Of a DNA stretch of 64,000 bases, positions 10,254 to 19,684 are shown piece by piece. A program made the translations under genes and the position numbers. The notes below the pieces were generated by a model. The model was not told the origin of the DNA. It saw only the letters and a list, made by a program, of their open reading frames with translations, and made no database searches. Within the stretch, counting starts at the first letter, position 1. Each line of letters starts with the position of its first letter. Origin of the DNA: an uncultured Cohaesibacter sp. (GTDB taxonomy: Bacteria; Pseudomonadota; Alphaproteobacteria; Rhizobiales; Cohaesibacteraceae); contig NZ_OY821667.1 in NCBI RefSeq assembly GCF_963682185.1, positions 1,924,001 through 1,988,000 on the forward strand, given 5' to 3'.

Positions 10254-10747
10254 TCTACACCCAAGACTTCTCTCCAGCGAGAATGGAAAAGACTGGTAGC
10301 ATTCAACTGAGCGTGCAATATCTCAGCTCTGCGGACAAACCTGCCGTTGGATGCAGCGTAACATTATCGAGAGCATTGAAGATATCTCTGACAGAGACTT
10401 CGTGAAATTGCCGTTTCACGATGATCCAAAATCTCAAACGCAATTGCAGAAGACTGACATACGACAGATCTATCGACCTTCGAGGTCGGAGATACAGAAG
10501 AGGGCACAATGCGGGCTTTCAACCGCACAAAAAACAAATATTCCTATCATTTGAGTTGTGAGAAATCTCGAAACAACCCTGAGAATCCAGTTTCTGATGA
10601 CTATGAGCTTTTCTTCAATGGCATCAAGCTACTATGCACTTCAATATGCCGGAGGTGAATAATCCCTCTATATAGACCTACGGTTATTTATTTGCTATCT
10701 CTGGATGAGTGGTTCTTATTTTATTATTTAAAGATACTGGTGTATTC
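10254..10747. other. Non-coding stretch with two hairpins between sulfotransferase and SPINDLY genes
   Basis: No convincing gene is present. Two inverted repeats stand out: TCGTGAAA / TTTCACGA with a 6-nt spacer (10400-10421) and CGACCT / AGGTCG with a 3-nt loop (10474-10488). Neither has a T-tract. The last 100 bases are AT-rich and could hold the promoter of the next gene. A small open frame at 10351-10554 has no recognisable features. Confidence 0.4.
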
Positions 10748-12817
10748 ATGGCCAATCTTTCCCCTCAGACCCTGCTGTCGCGCGCGCAAAAACATATTAA
10801 GAAAAATGAGTTAGAGGATGCCATCGGTCTTTATCAGGCAATTATCGATAAGTATCCAGGCAATGTTCGTGCTAGAAAAGGTCTTGAGAAAGTCGAAGCC
10901 ATGAAATTCTGTTCTGAAGCTGGCGCACAATCAGCACTGGAGCAAATCAATACGCTGTTGGAGATATACAATCAGGGTATGTTCAATCAGGCGGTCGACT
11001 TTGCAGAAAAGCTGCTAAAGATCCACCCGTCAAATTCTGACATTTGGAATATATACGGGGGAGCGAACAGGGCTCTGAAAAACAAAGACAAAGCGATCAG
11101 AGGGTTTCATAAGGCCTGCCAGCTTGATCCAAACAACTCCAGCAAGCATAACAATCTAGGGGCGGCTCTAGAAGAAACTGGACGAACTGGCGAGGCTATC
11201 GCCTCCTACAAAAGATCCCTAAATATCAATCCCAATAATGCTTTAGTGCATTACAACTTAGGTAATATTCTTTCTGGACAAAAAAAGTATAAGGATGCAG
11301 TGACTTCCTACTTGAGGGCTGTGGAATTAAAACCGGATTACGAGTGGGCATATCGGGCCCTTTCAGGCGTCTATGAGAGTTTGGGCACCTTTGATAAAGC
11401 AATAGAGGCACACCTGAAGGTTATTAATCTGGCTTCTGGCGATACAGCAGCGCATGAGGCGGCATTATTAAAACTTAATAGGATCATTTGCGACTGGAAC
11501 GAAGCCAGTAAGTACCAGAATGCCTTGTTTAATTACCAGAATAGTGCTGCCGCGATACCTCCTTCCAGGATGCTATCAATATATGATGATCCGCATCAGC
11601 AGTTGCTCTGGTCGAAAAAATGGGCTGAAGGGCAATATAAGCAAGTGCCTCTTGAGTTGCCGTCACGCCCCCAAAAGTCCGAGCGATTGAGAATTGGTTA
11701 CTTTTCCTCCGATTTTCACGAGCATGCAACCATGTTTCTTATGTCCGGTCTGTTGCGCTGCCATGACAAGACCCGAATAGAAGTATTCGCGTATAGCTAT
11801 GGAAGTAATAAAAACGGCACCTGCCGGGAAAATGCAGAAAAGGTGGTCGAGCATTTTTTTGATGTGGCTGACGATGGCGATCTCGATATTGTAAAACTTG
11901 CGCGTTCACATGAACTAGACATTGCAATAGATCTCAAGGGATATACCGGCGATACGCGGTCGGAGATCTTCCAGTATCGGCTTGCACCGCTCCAGATTGC
12001 TTATCTGGGATACCCGGGATCGATGGGAGCCCCGTTCATTGACTATATCATTGCGGATCCAGTGGTTGTACCTGTCGAGCATTATGAACATTATTCGGAA
12101 AAGATCATAACCTTGCCCCATTGTTACCAGCCGAATGATAATATGCGCAAGATTTCGTCTACCGAGAATTCGCGCAAAGATGAAGGCTTGCCTGAAGATG
12201 GCTTCGTCTTCTGCTCATTCAACAGCAGCTACAAAATCAGTTCGGTCGAATTCGACATATGGATGCGATTGCTGGACAGGGTCAAGGGAAGCGTGCTGTG
12301 GCTAATCAACTCAAACCGATGGGTTAAAACCAATCTCGAGCGGGAAGCGTCGAAACGAGGCATTGATCCGAGACGGCTGATTTTCGCCAAACAGGCACCT
12401 CAAGCTGATCATCTGGCGCGTCATAAACATGCAGACCTCTTTCTTGACTCGTTCAACTGCAATGCTCATACAACAGCGAGCGACGCGCTCTATGCTGGGC
12501 TGCCGATAGTAACGAAAATTGGAGAACAGTTTGCTGCCCGTGTTGCAGCAAGCTTACTTACTGCTGTGGGATTGCCTGAGCTGATAACGTACAGTATTCA
12601 TGACTATGAACAAATGGCGCTGGAGCTTGCTACTAATAGTCAGAGGCTGAAAGAGGTTAGAAGCAAGCTGAGTCGAAACATTAAAACGGAACCGCTCTTT
12701 GACACAGAACGCTATACCCGTAATTTTGAGTCAGCGCTGTTCAGTTCTCATTCCCTTTTTCTTTCGGGTCATAAGCCACAGGATATTCTTGTCACCGAAA
12801 AACCGGTTACCACCTAA
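10748..12817 (+). CDS. TPR / SPINDLY-family O-GlcNAc transferase-like glycosyltransferase (GT41)
   Basis: This is a 689-residue protein starting at MANLSPQTLL; an in-frame start 39 bases upstream would add a poorly conserved leader. Residues about 1-270 are TPRs (for example KAIRGFHKACQLDPNNSSKHNNLG and the next two copies). The rest is a GT41 catalytic region with DFHEHATMF, the putative catalytic-His area, GYPGSMGAPFIDYIIAD, and NCNAHTTASDALYAGLPIVT, which align by eye with the nucleotide-sugar binding blocks of O-GlcNAc transferase. It should add a GlcNAc or similar sugar to Ser/Thr of cytosolic proteins, with the TPRs selecting the acceptor. In bacteria such genes often sit with flagellar or surface protein glycosylation. 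Codon use is more AT-rich than in the flanking operons, which suggests transfer. Confidence 0.85.
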   Translation: MANLSPQTLLSRAQKHIKKNELEDAIGLYQAIIDKYPGNVRARKGLEKVEAMKFCSEAGAQSALEQINTLLEIYNQGMFNQAVDFAEKLLKIHPSNSDIWNIYGGANRALKNKDKAIRGFHKACQLDPNNSSKHNNLGAALEETGRTGEAIASYKRSLNINPNNALVHYNLGNILSGQKKYKDAVTSYLRAVELKPDYEWAYRALSGVYESLGTFDKAIEAHLKVINLASGDTAAHEAALLKLNRIICDWNEASKYQNALFNYQNSAAAIPPSRMLSIYDDPHQQLLWSKKWAEGQYKQVPLELPSRPQKSERLRIGYFSSDFHEHATMFLMSGLLRCHDKTRIEVFAYSYGSNKNGTCRENAEKVVEHFFDVADDGDLDIVKLARSHELDIAIDLKGYTGDTRSEIFQYRLAPLQIAYLGYPGSMGAPFIDYIIADPVVVPVEHYEHYSEKIITLPHCYQPNDNMRKISSTENSRKDEGLPEDGFVFCSFNSSYKISSVEFDIWMRLLDRVKGSVLWLINSNRWVKTNLEREASKRGIDPRRLIFAKQAPQADHLARHKHADLFLDSFNCNAHTTASDALYAGLPIVTKIGEQFAARVAASLLTAVGLPELITYSIHDYEQMALELATNSQRLKEVRSKLSRNIKTEPLFDTERYTRNFESALFSSHSLFLSGHKPQDILVTEKPVTT

Positions 12818-13264
12818 CAAGACGTGCATGGTTTTTTCTCAACACTAAACGGACAGACCTTGGTCCAGATTTTAAATCCTCAATCTACCATCGATTAGAC
12901 ATCGCTATATATTGCATAAGACAAAATTTAAGCTCTGGTAAAATTGCTACGCCTGTTTAATCTGTGATCGAATGTAGGGGTGGTGTCAAAGATTTTTCGT
13001 ACATTTGCTTTTGATAAATTGAGAGACGCCTGCAGAGCAGGTACCAGTGAGAGCTCAATACTGAGGAATGGAGATTTCACCTGAATTTTTGATTTCTTTG
13101 ACGATTTCTTTGACATTAGTATTATTTGAAAGGATTCATCATGACCGAAATTAACAACCTTCTTCAGTCACACCAAATGAAAACAATAAGCCAACAATAA
13201 CATTTGCTAATAAAATTTCTACTCCATACAGTTCATCTAAATCTTTATTAGATAACGATCAAAG
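12818..13264. other. AT-rich region without a convincing gene
   Basis: This stretch is markedly richer in A and T than the rest of the window. A 19-codon frame (13141-13200) starts with ATG after a GAAAGG-like site. Moving one base out of frame gives an open, protein-like plus-strand frame (SVTPNENNKPTITFANK) that runs on to about 13390, under the opposite-strand sulfotransferase gene. This may be the remnant of a frameshifted gene. A lysine-rich 62-codon minus-strand frame (12928-13116) has no recognisable family. Confidence 0.35.
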
Positions 13265-14041
13265 TTATTTCGGATCAAAGCTAAATCCATCTGCTATTTC
13301 TTTTTTCACAATACGTTCCATATCAAGTTTTACAGCACCTACGATTTTAGAAATTTTGGTAACAAGCTGTTCTGGTGCTTTGGATTTGTTTTGATTTGAA
13401 GGAGGAGGAAGTTTGATTTCAGTCTTGATGTCTAGACATTCTAGAAATTTACTCGCTCCTTCTTCTTTGGTCACCTCTTCAAGATTGATTTCTACCATTT
13501 TTATACGATCAGAATATTTCTGCCGGTAGTATTCTTGTCGTGCCAACATCTCATAGCAATACCATAAAGGCGTAGCAAGTCCGCCAGCGCCATGGAATAT
13601 TTTAGGAGGAATAATTTTTATCTTGTAGGAAGGATGAAGATACCATTGCCATGGAATAGTAATGTTCCCAAAATCCCCTCTAACCAAATAACTGACACAC
13701 TGTTTAACAATATCTCTTTTTAAGACAATCAGGGTTGTGTCATCAGACAAATTGCTTTCTGCAATATTTTCAACAAGCCCACATTTTGCTAGCGTATGAT
13801 TAGTCTCAACATATGTGGAGTCAGATAATGTATCGAATTTTCTCTTCCAAAATGATTGAACGAACTCATTATTCCCATAGTTATTAAAACTTCTCATAGT
13901 CCTTATATCGGGCATCTTGACGCCAAAATCGTCGATCCCCAATGGTTCATGTATTGCCTGCACTTGCAAATTTAATGACAAGAAATTGGCTAGCCAATTA
14001 GAACCAGTTCGACCAGCAGTAATAGTAAAATATGTCTTCAT
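13265..14041 (-). CDS. Small sulfotransferase-like protein
   Basis: This 258-residue protein opens with a PAPS-type P-loop almost at its N-terminus (TITAGRTGSNWLANFLS, residues 7-23). The phosphosulfate-binding loop of Stf0-like and related sulfotransferases looks like this. A candidate 3'-phosphate segment lies near 105-120 (LIVLKRDIVKQCVSYL). The tail is lysine-rich with a PPPS linker. It is strongly AT-rich and stands alone in an AT-rich stretch, which points to horizontal acquisition. It is probably cytosolic, acting on a carbohydrate or lipid acceptor that cannot be inferred. The ribosome site is weak. The family call rests mainly on the P-loop. Confidence 0.65.
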   Translation of the reverse strand: MKTYFTITAGRTGSNWLANFLSLNLQVQAIHEPLGIDDFGVKMPDIRTMRSFNNYGNNEFVQSFWKRKFDTLSDSTYVETNHTLAKCGLVENIAESNLSDDTTLIVLKRDIVKQCVSYLVRGDFGNITIPWQWYLHPSYKIKIIPPKIFHGAGGLATPLWYCYEMLARQEYYRQKYSDRIKMVEINLEEVTKEEGASKFLECLDIKTEIKLPPPSNQNKSKAPEQLVTKISKIVGAVKLDMERIVKKEIADGFSFDPK

Positions 14042-14431
14042 ATCAGGCTACAATCTAATTAACGGCAATCAACGTTTTCAAATCAATATACTATACTGTA
14101 ACCGGTTTTTATCAAACGAATTTACAAGGCCAAACTCCCAATAGACCAACCGGACTTTATGCGGTAGCTAGGTTTGAGTGAACTCGATTCACGAGGCCGT
14201 AGTAAAAGTCCTCTTTTTCCGTCTTTCAATAGCTTGCTGAAGATTGGGGAGCTATCGTTGAATCTGGTGTTTGCGGGATTTGAAAGATGGCGGTGCATCT
14301 GCGAATGAGCCGTTATTTTAATGTCGAGTTTGGGCTCCAAGCTGCCCCCCCAAAAAACAACAAAACCCGCCGGATTGCTCCGACGGGCTGGATAGTTATT
14401 CCGCTAAAAGCGTTGTTGCACCATTTGGTGC
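14042..14431. other. Intergenic region between the small sulfotransferase and pgi
   Basis: I see no gene here apart from the pgi terminator at 14352-14387. A 72-codon minus-strand frame at 14122-14340 lacks a ribosome site and any family motif. GC content rises back to the window norm near 14340, so the right edge of the AT-rich island lies in this stretch. Confidence 0.4.
14352..14387 (-). terminator. Rho-independent terminator of pgi
   Basis: Read on the minus strand, a 9-bp stem (CCCGTCGGA / TCCGGCGGG, one G-U pair) with a GCAA tetraloop is followed by TTTTGTTGTTTTTT. Confidence 0.85.
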
Positions 14432-16057
14432 CTATTTGGCGCGGTAGGCTTTGAGGCGATCGAGAATGGCTGGATCACCTTCGCCGCGTTCGGCGGTTTT
14501 AACGGCTGGAGCCAGCTTGTTGGCCAGTTCCTTGCCAAGCTCGACGCCCCACTGATCATAGCTGTTCACGCCCCAGACGACGCCCTGAACGAACACCTTG
14601 TGCTCATAGAGCGCGATCAAGCGACCAAGCATTTTCGGGGTCAGCTTGTCATAGAAGAGGAGCGAAGTCGGGCGATTACCCGGGAACACCTTGTGCGGCA
14701 CAAGGGCTGCGACCTCTTCGGCGGATTTGCCCGAGGCTTCCAGTTGCGCCTTGGCTTCATCTGCCGTGCGGCCAAAGGCCAGCGCTTCCACCTGCGCAAA
14801 GCAGTTGGAGAGCAGCAATTCATGCTGATGCTGGTCCGCGTCCGTCGGCTTTGCAGCAACGAGGAATTCGCACGGGATGATATCATGGCCCTGATGCAGT
14901 TCCTGATAGAAGGCATGCTGACCGTTGGTGCCAGACTGCCCCCAGATCACCGGACCAGATGCGCGCAGGATATCGGAGCCATTGCGGCGCACGCGCTTGC
15001 CGTTGGATTCCATATCCAGCTGTTGCAAGAAGGCCGAGAAGAATTCCAGCCGCTGGTCATAAGGCAACACGGCAACCGATGAGCAGGCCCAGATATTGCG
15101 ATACCACAGGCCAAGCGCGGCCAGCAGCATGGGCAGATTCTCACGGAAAGGCGCTGTTTCGAAATGCTTGTCCATGGAGCGGGCACCGGCGAGAAACTCC
15201 TCAAACCCTTCCGGCCCGATGGCGATCATCACAGGCAGACCGATGGCCGACCAGACCGAATAGCGGCCGCCGACCCAATCCCAGAATTCAAACATCCGCT
15301 CGGTGCTGATGCCAAAGCCTTCCACACCTTCCTTGTTGGTGGAAAGGGCAGCGAAGTGATCGCCCACAGCATCTTCACCCAAAGCCGCGACAAGCCATGC
15401 CTTGGCCGCGCGGGCGTTGGTCATGGTTTCCTGCGTGGTGAAGGTTTTGGAGGCAACAAGGAACAGGGTACGGGCGGGATCCAGCACCTTCAGCGTATCG
15501 CCCATATGCGCGCCATCCACGTTGGAGACAAAATGCACGCGTGGACCATCATGATAGGCAGCCAGACCAGCGGTCACCATATGCGGCCCAAGGTCAGAGC
15601 CCCCAATGCCGATATTGACCACATCGGTGAAGGGTTTGCCATCTTTGGCAGCGATGGACCCATCGCGCACGCCCTTGGCAAACGCATAGAGCCGTTCCTT
15701 GACGGCATTCACATCAGCCGCAATGGCTTGCCCATCAACCACCAGATCATCGTCAACACTGCCGCGCAGAGCGATATGCAGCACTGAGCGCCCCTCGGTG
15801 TTGTTGATGGCAACGCCAGCCTTCATTTCGGCGTAGCGCTCGGCCACACCGGATTGCAGCATCAGGTTTTCAAGCAGCATCAGGGTTTTGTCCTGGATGC
15901 GATTGCGCGAATAGTCGAGCGTTAGACATCCATCCATTTCAGTAGAAAAGCGTGCAAACCTGTCAGCATCTTCAGCGAAGGCTGAGCGCAGGTTAAAATC
16001 TGACAATTCCTGACGATGGCGGACCAAATCGGACCAGACGACTTCCAGAGAGCTCAT
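14432..16057 (-). CDS. pgi: Glucose-6-phosphate isomerase
   Basis: This enzyme interconverts glucose-6-phosphate and fructose-6-phosphate in the cytosol. The 541-residue length matches the bacterial/eukaryotic PGI family. Visible signatures are [14 protein letters not shown] (sugar-phosphate binding), VSNVDGAHM, the SKTFTTQET phosphate loop, [19 protein letters not shown] with the catalytic Glu and nearby His, and the C-terminal Lys region [17 protein letters not shown]. The ATG at 16057 is preferred over a TTG four codons upstream, since a GGGG site precedes it and MSSLEVVW is a sensible N-terminus. It is monocistronic, with its own terminator. Confidence 0.96.
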   Translation of the reverse strand: MSSLEVVWSDLVRHRQELSDFNLRSAFAEDADRFARFSTEMDGCLTLDYSRNRIQDKTLMLLENLMLQSGVAERYAEMKAGVAINNTEGRSVLHIALRGSVDDDLVVDGQAIAADVNAVKERLYAFAKGVRDGSIAAKDGKPFTDVVNIGIGGSDLGPHMVTAGLAAYHDGPRVHFVSNVDGAHMGDTLKVLDPARTLFLVASKTFTTQETMTNARAAKAWLVAALGEDAVGDHFAALSTNKEGVEGFGISTERMFEFWDWVGGRYSVWSAIGLPVMIAIGPEGFEEFLAGARSMDKHFETAPFRENLPMLLAALGLWYRNIWACSSVAVLPYDQRLEFFSAFLQQLDMESNGKRVRRNGSDILRASGPVIWGQSGTNGQHAFYQELHQGHDIIPCEFLVAAKPTDADQHQHELLLSNCFAQVEALAFGRTADEAKAQLEASGKSAEEVAALVPHKVFPGNRPTSLLFYDKLTPKMLGRLIALYEHKVFVQGVVWGVNSYDQWGVELGKELANKLAPAVKTAERGEGDPAILDRLKAYRAK

Positions 16058-16092
16058 TTTCAACCCCAATCAATTACTTTTGAAACTTTACA

Positions 16093-16120
16093 GACTTGTA
16101 GAACGAATATGTGACAAGTC
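16093..16120. promoter_or_regulatory. Inverted repeat in the pgi upstream region
   Basis: GACTTGT and ACAAGTC are 7-bp arms separated by 14 bases, starting 36 bases upstream of the pgi start codon. This is a possible operator with no identified regulator. Confidence 0.25.
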
Positions 16121-16359
16121 ATTTGAGTTCCATCAACAAATGAATTCAAGTGTGTAATTTTCCACGTCTGCCCTTTGGCACCCACAAGAGGAAAAAAAGC
16201 GCCTTCGTTGCTAAAATGCGTCAAAATATGGCTGAACATGTCAAGCAGATTGTAGAAATTCGACCTATGCACTTAATATGAAACAGTGAGCTGATTCGTA
16301 CCCTCCAAGAGGCTCGCAGGGAAACAGGACAGGAAAAGCCAGATCGGCGGGAGAGTTTT

Positions 16360-19300
16360 GTGCGCAATATAGTCATTTCCATTGTTTCAGCAATTTTTCT
16401 GGTTGTTCTGGCAATCCTTCTCCTGCCCATGTTCCTCTCCACCGACTATCTCAAGGCGCAGGTGGTCAATCTGGTAAAGGACAAGACAGGCATGACGCTC
16501 GCCATTGGTGGCGATGTATCCCTTTCTTTCATCACCGGCGTCAAGCTGAACACCGAGAGTGTCTCACTAGAGGATCAAGCAGGGCAACCGCTCTTTTCTG
16601 TACGCGAACTGGATTTTGGTCTCGCTCTTTCTCCGCTGCTAAGCGGCAAGGCAGACATCACCGGCATCACACTGGATCAACCGGTGGTGACCATCACGAC
16701 GGGAGCGACACCAACCGCTGAAGACCAACAGGGCCAGACCGAGCCAGCCAATGGCGCGGACGAACAGGCAGACACAACGCCCGCCGCTTCGGGGCAATCG
16801 GACACGATCGACCTTTCCGCCCTCAGCATCCGACGCCTCAGCATCAATGATGCCCAGGTCGTTACCATCGATCAGGGTGGCCACGCGCAAAATATCGTCT
16901 CCGGGCTGAATGCCACGGTGCGCATTCCCGATTTCAATGGTGACTCCGAGATCGAGGCAACCCTGCCCTACAAGGGACAATCCCTCTCCATTACAGGCAA
17001 GCTGGCCAATACTGGGCGCGCAATCAATGGCCAATCCTCCCGGCTTGATCTCAACCTTGACAGCGAGCTGATCAAGGCGACCATTGAGGGCAATCTCGCC
17101 TACAAGAACAATCAGATCTTCACGGCAAACTATGCCTCCAACATTGGCAATGTGCAGCAATTCATGAGCTGGTTGGGCCTGTCGCCAGACCTGCTGGATG
17201 TCAAGGCGGCCAGCGTCAAGGGCTCTGTGATCGCGAGAAAGAAAGAGATACGCCTGCCCAGCCTGACCGTCTCGCTGGACAAACAGCAGCTGAACGCGGC
17301 CGCACGGCTCTTTATCGCCCCCAAAACGCAACGCCCCGCCATTCGGCTCGCCGTGGATAGCTCAACCCTCAATATCGACACGCTTCTCAAGCCTGTTGCC
17401 GCAGCAAAGGCGCAAGGCCAGAAAACCACGTCTCAGGCGCAAGACACAGCCAGCACTCCGCCGGACCTGTCTATTCTCAACGACTTCAACGCAACGCTCG
17501 ATTTCCGCTCTGGGCGCCTCACCTACAAGGGCCAATCGCTGCGCCAGGTCAAATTGCTGGCTCAGATCATCAATGGCAAACTTGGCATCAATCTCAAGTC
17601 AGCCAATCTGGCCAAAGGCAATGTGCGCGCCAAGCTCTCGGGCGATGTCAACCAGCTTGTCTGGTCCGGTTCTCTCACCGCCAACGGGTTGGGCGTCAAG
17701 CAAATCGCAAAGCTGGCCGGGCAGACCAGTCCATTGGCAGGCAAGCTTTCTGCCAATATCAATTTCGCCGCACAGGGCCTGACCGTCGACGAAATCACCC
17801 AGAAGGGCAATCTGGCAGGCGATATCACCCTTGCAAACGGGCAATATACCAATCCGGCGCTGCAGCAAGCCGTGCCTAATCGCAAAACCGGCATGCTGAA
17901 CAAGATTTCCAGTCGTATCACCATTGCCAATCTCGATGACCCCGTCGACATCAAGGGCAGCTTCAACTGGAATGGTGACACCATTCAGTATAGCAGCACC
18001 ATAGGCCTCGGCGAATTGCTGGCCAATGCGCCGGTTCCTACGAGCATTTCGGCTGAAGGCAAGCGCTTCGCCCTCGCTCTTGCGGGCAAGGTTGACCCTG
18101 CTAAAGGCAGTCTTTCGGGCAGCAAGCTGACCGTTGAAACCAAATCAAGCAAGCAGCTGCTGGCCTGGCTGGGTCAAGATGTAAACCAGGGCACACCGAA
18201 CCTTCCGGTTTTCTTCTCCGGACAGCTAAATCTCGGAGCCAACAAGAGTACGCTAAAAAATATGACACTGCGCATGGGCGAGACCAATGGTTCGGGCAAC
18301 ATGACCTATGTTGCGGGCACCATTCCCGCCATCTCCGGCACGCTGGCCTTTGACAAGCTGGACGCAACCCCGTTTATGGGCGATGGCCAGCAGCGCGCAG
18401 GCACTCAAAACAGGCAAGCATCAAATAATCAGACAACCCCGGCGGGCTGGGACAAGAGCCCCATCGATTTTTCCGGCCTCAACAGCATCAAGGCAGATCT
18501 GGCCTTCTCGGCAAAATCCCTCGTTGCCCGCGACATCACCATGGGGCCGGTTCAGCTGGCCGTGAAAGTCGACAATGGACAGCTGACTACGACGCTCAAT
18601 AAGATTGCACTCTATCAGGGCAAGGGCAACGGCCAGATCTCGGTGGACGCGCGCACTAAGCCAGCGAAGCTGGCCGCGAAATTTGCTCTGTCGGACATGA
18701 ATATGCGCCCCTTCCTCACGGACACCATCGGCATGCGCAACTTGAGTGGCAAAGGCGGGGTCACCCTTGATCTGACAGCACAAGGCGCAAGTCAGGCCGC
18801 CATCATCAGACAACTCAACGGCACAAGCAAACTGGAAATGCGGGATGGACAGATCAACGGCATCAACATCCCGCGGATGCTGCGTAGTCTGCGAGGCAAC
18901 ATTCTGGATGGCTGGGCCTCCGCCGATGCTCAGAGCACAGATTTCTCGGCACTAACAGCAAGCTTCACGTTCAAGAATGGCATTGCCAGCAACAATGATC
19001 TCAACATGCTCAGCCCGCTGCTGCGTCTGTCTGGCGAAGGGACGATCAACCTGCCGCAGATGACTATCAACTACAAGGCCACTCCCAAGCTCATCGCCAA
19101 GCTTAAAGGGCAAGGCGGACCTGTGGATGCGGATGGCATTCCCATCCCGATCATCATCAAAGGCAATCTCAACCAACCGCGCATCTATCCCGATATTCCG
19201 GGCATTCTGGAAAATCCGCAAGCGATCCTCAAATCGCTCGAACAGTTGGGCGGCGCAGGTAAAGATGCCTCCAAGGCGCTCCAGAAGATCGAGAAGAATG

Positions 19301-19467
19301 TGACCAAGGAGCTGCAAAAACAGTCTGACAAGCTCGGCGTTGACCTGAACCAGATCTTGCAGCCACAAAAGGGCAACGATAATAGCAATAACAACGACAA
19401 GCAGCAAAAGCCCAAACTTGAAGAGCAGCTCCTGCAAGGTTTGACCAAGGGCCTGTTCGGCAATTGA
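16360..19467 (+). CDS. AsmA family protein, inner-membrane anchored
   Basis: This 1035-residue protein starts at GTG with an N-terminal transmembrane helix (residues about 4-25). A long beta-rich periplasmic region follows, with the AsmA N-terminal block (VVNLVKDKTGMTLAIGGDVSLSF). The C-terminal AsmA_2 block (about 780-920) includes GKGGVTLDLTAQGAS and NGTSKLEMRDGQINGINIPRMLRSLRGN. A Gln/Thr-rich linker at about 113-145 and an Asn/Gln-rich tail near 1000-1020 look disordered. AsmA-like proteins act in outer-membrane homeostasis and inter-membrane phospholipid transfer, and this role is inferred by family. A single-gene unit is likely. Confidence 0.85.
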   Translation: MRNIVISIVSAIFLVVLAILLLPMFLSTDYLKAQVVNLVKDKTGMTLAIGGDVSLSFITGVKLNTESVSLEDQAGQPLFSVRELDFGLALSPLLSGKADITGITLDQPVVTITTGATPTAEDQQGQTEPANGADEQADTTPAASGQSDTIDLSALSIRRLSINDAQVVTIDQGGHAQNIVSGLNATVRIPDFNGDSEIEATLPYKGQSLSITGKLANTGRAINGQSSRLDLNLDSELIKATIEGNLAYKNNQIFTANYASNIGNVQQFMSWLGLSPDLLDVKAASVKGSVIARKKEIRLPSLTVSLDKQQLNAAARLFIAPKTQRPAIRLAVDSSTLNIDTLLKPVAAAKAQGQKTTSQAQDTASTPPDLSILNDFNATLDFRSGRLTYKGQSLRQVKLLAQIINGKLGINLKSANLAKGNVRAKLSGDVNQLVWSGSLTANGLGVKQIAKLAGQTSPLAGKLSANINFAAQGLTVDEITQKGNLAGDITLANGQYTNPALQQAVPNRKTGMLNKISSRITIANLDDPVDIKGSFNWNGDTIQYSSTIGLGELLANAPVPTSISAEGKRFALALAGKVDPAKGSLSGSKLTVETKSSKQLLAWLGQDVNQGTPNLPVFFSGQLNLGANKSTLKNMTLRMGETNGSGNMTYVAGTIPAISGTLAFDKLDATPFMGDGQQRAGTQNRQASNNQTTPAGWDKSPIDFSGLNSIKADLAFSAKSLVARDITMGPVQLAVKVDNGQLTTTLNKIALYQGKGNGQISVDARTKPAKLAAKFALSDMNMRPFLTDTIGMRNLSGKGGVTLDLTAQGASQAAIIRQLNGTSKLEMRDGQINGINIPRMLRSLRGNILDGWASADAQSTDFSALTASFTFKNGIASNNDLNMLSPLLRLSGEGTINLPQMTINYKATPKLIAKLKGQGGPVDADGIPIPIIIKGNLNQPRIYPDIPGILENPQAILKSLEQLGGAGKDASKALQKIEKNVTKELQKQSDKLGVDLNQILQPQKGNDNSNNNDKQQKPKLEEQLLQGLTKGLFGN

Positions 19468-19488
19468 ACCAGCCGCATAACGACATCA

Positions 19489-19516
19489 GGGGTCGCCCAT
19501 CGGCGGCCCCTTTTTT
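19489..19516 (+). terminator. Rho-independent terminator after the AsmA-like gene
   Basis: A 9-bp stem (GGGGTCGCC / GGCGGCCCC, one G-U pair) with a CATC loop is followed by six T residues. Confidence 0.85.
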
Positions 19517-19550
19517 GTTGGAGGCTGCATCCCTGCTGCATCAATTGACA

Positions 19551-19580
19551 TTTTGCATAAAATACCCTGTCGTTTTGCAT
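19551..19580. repeat. Two TTTTGCAT direct repeats upstream of arginase
   Basis: Identical octamers begin at 19551 and 19573, 22 bases apart (two helical turns), about 105 bases before the arginase start. Same-face spacing is what a regulator bound as two dimers would need. No regulator is adjacent. Confidence 0.35.
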
Positions 19581-19684
19581 GAATTCTGACGATTTTTATA
19601 AAAGATAGTCTCTACCCGTTGATCGGCGAGTGCAGTTAAGTCCTCCCAAAAGACCAGCAAACCGATCAAGGGAGCCATAAGACA

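Noticed and set aside
14122-14340. 72-codon minus-strand frame between sulfotransferase and pgi, considered as a transposase remnant
   Set aside because: There are no terminal inverted repeats, no catalytic residues and no ribosome site.
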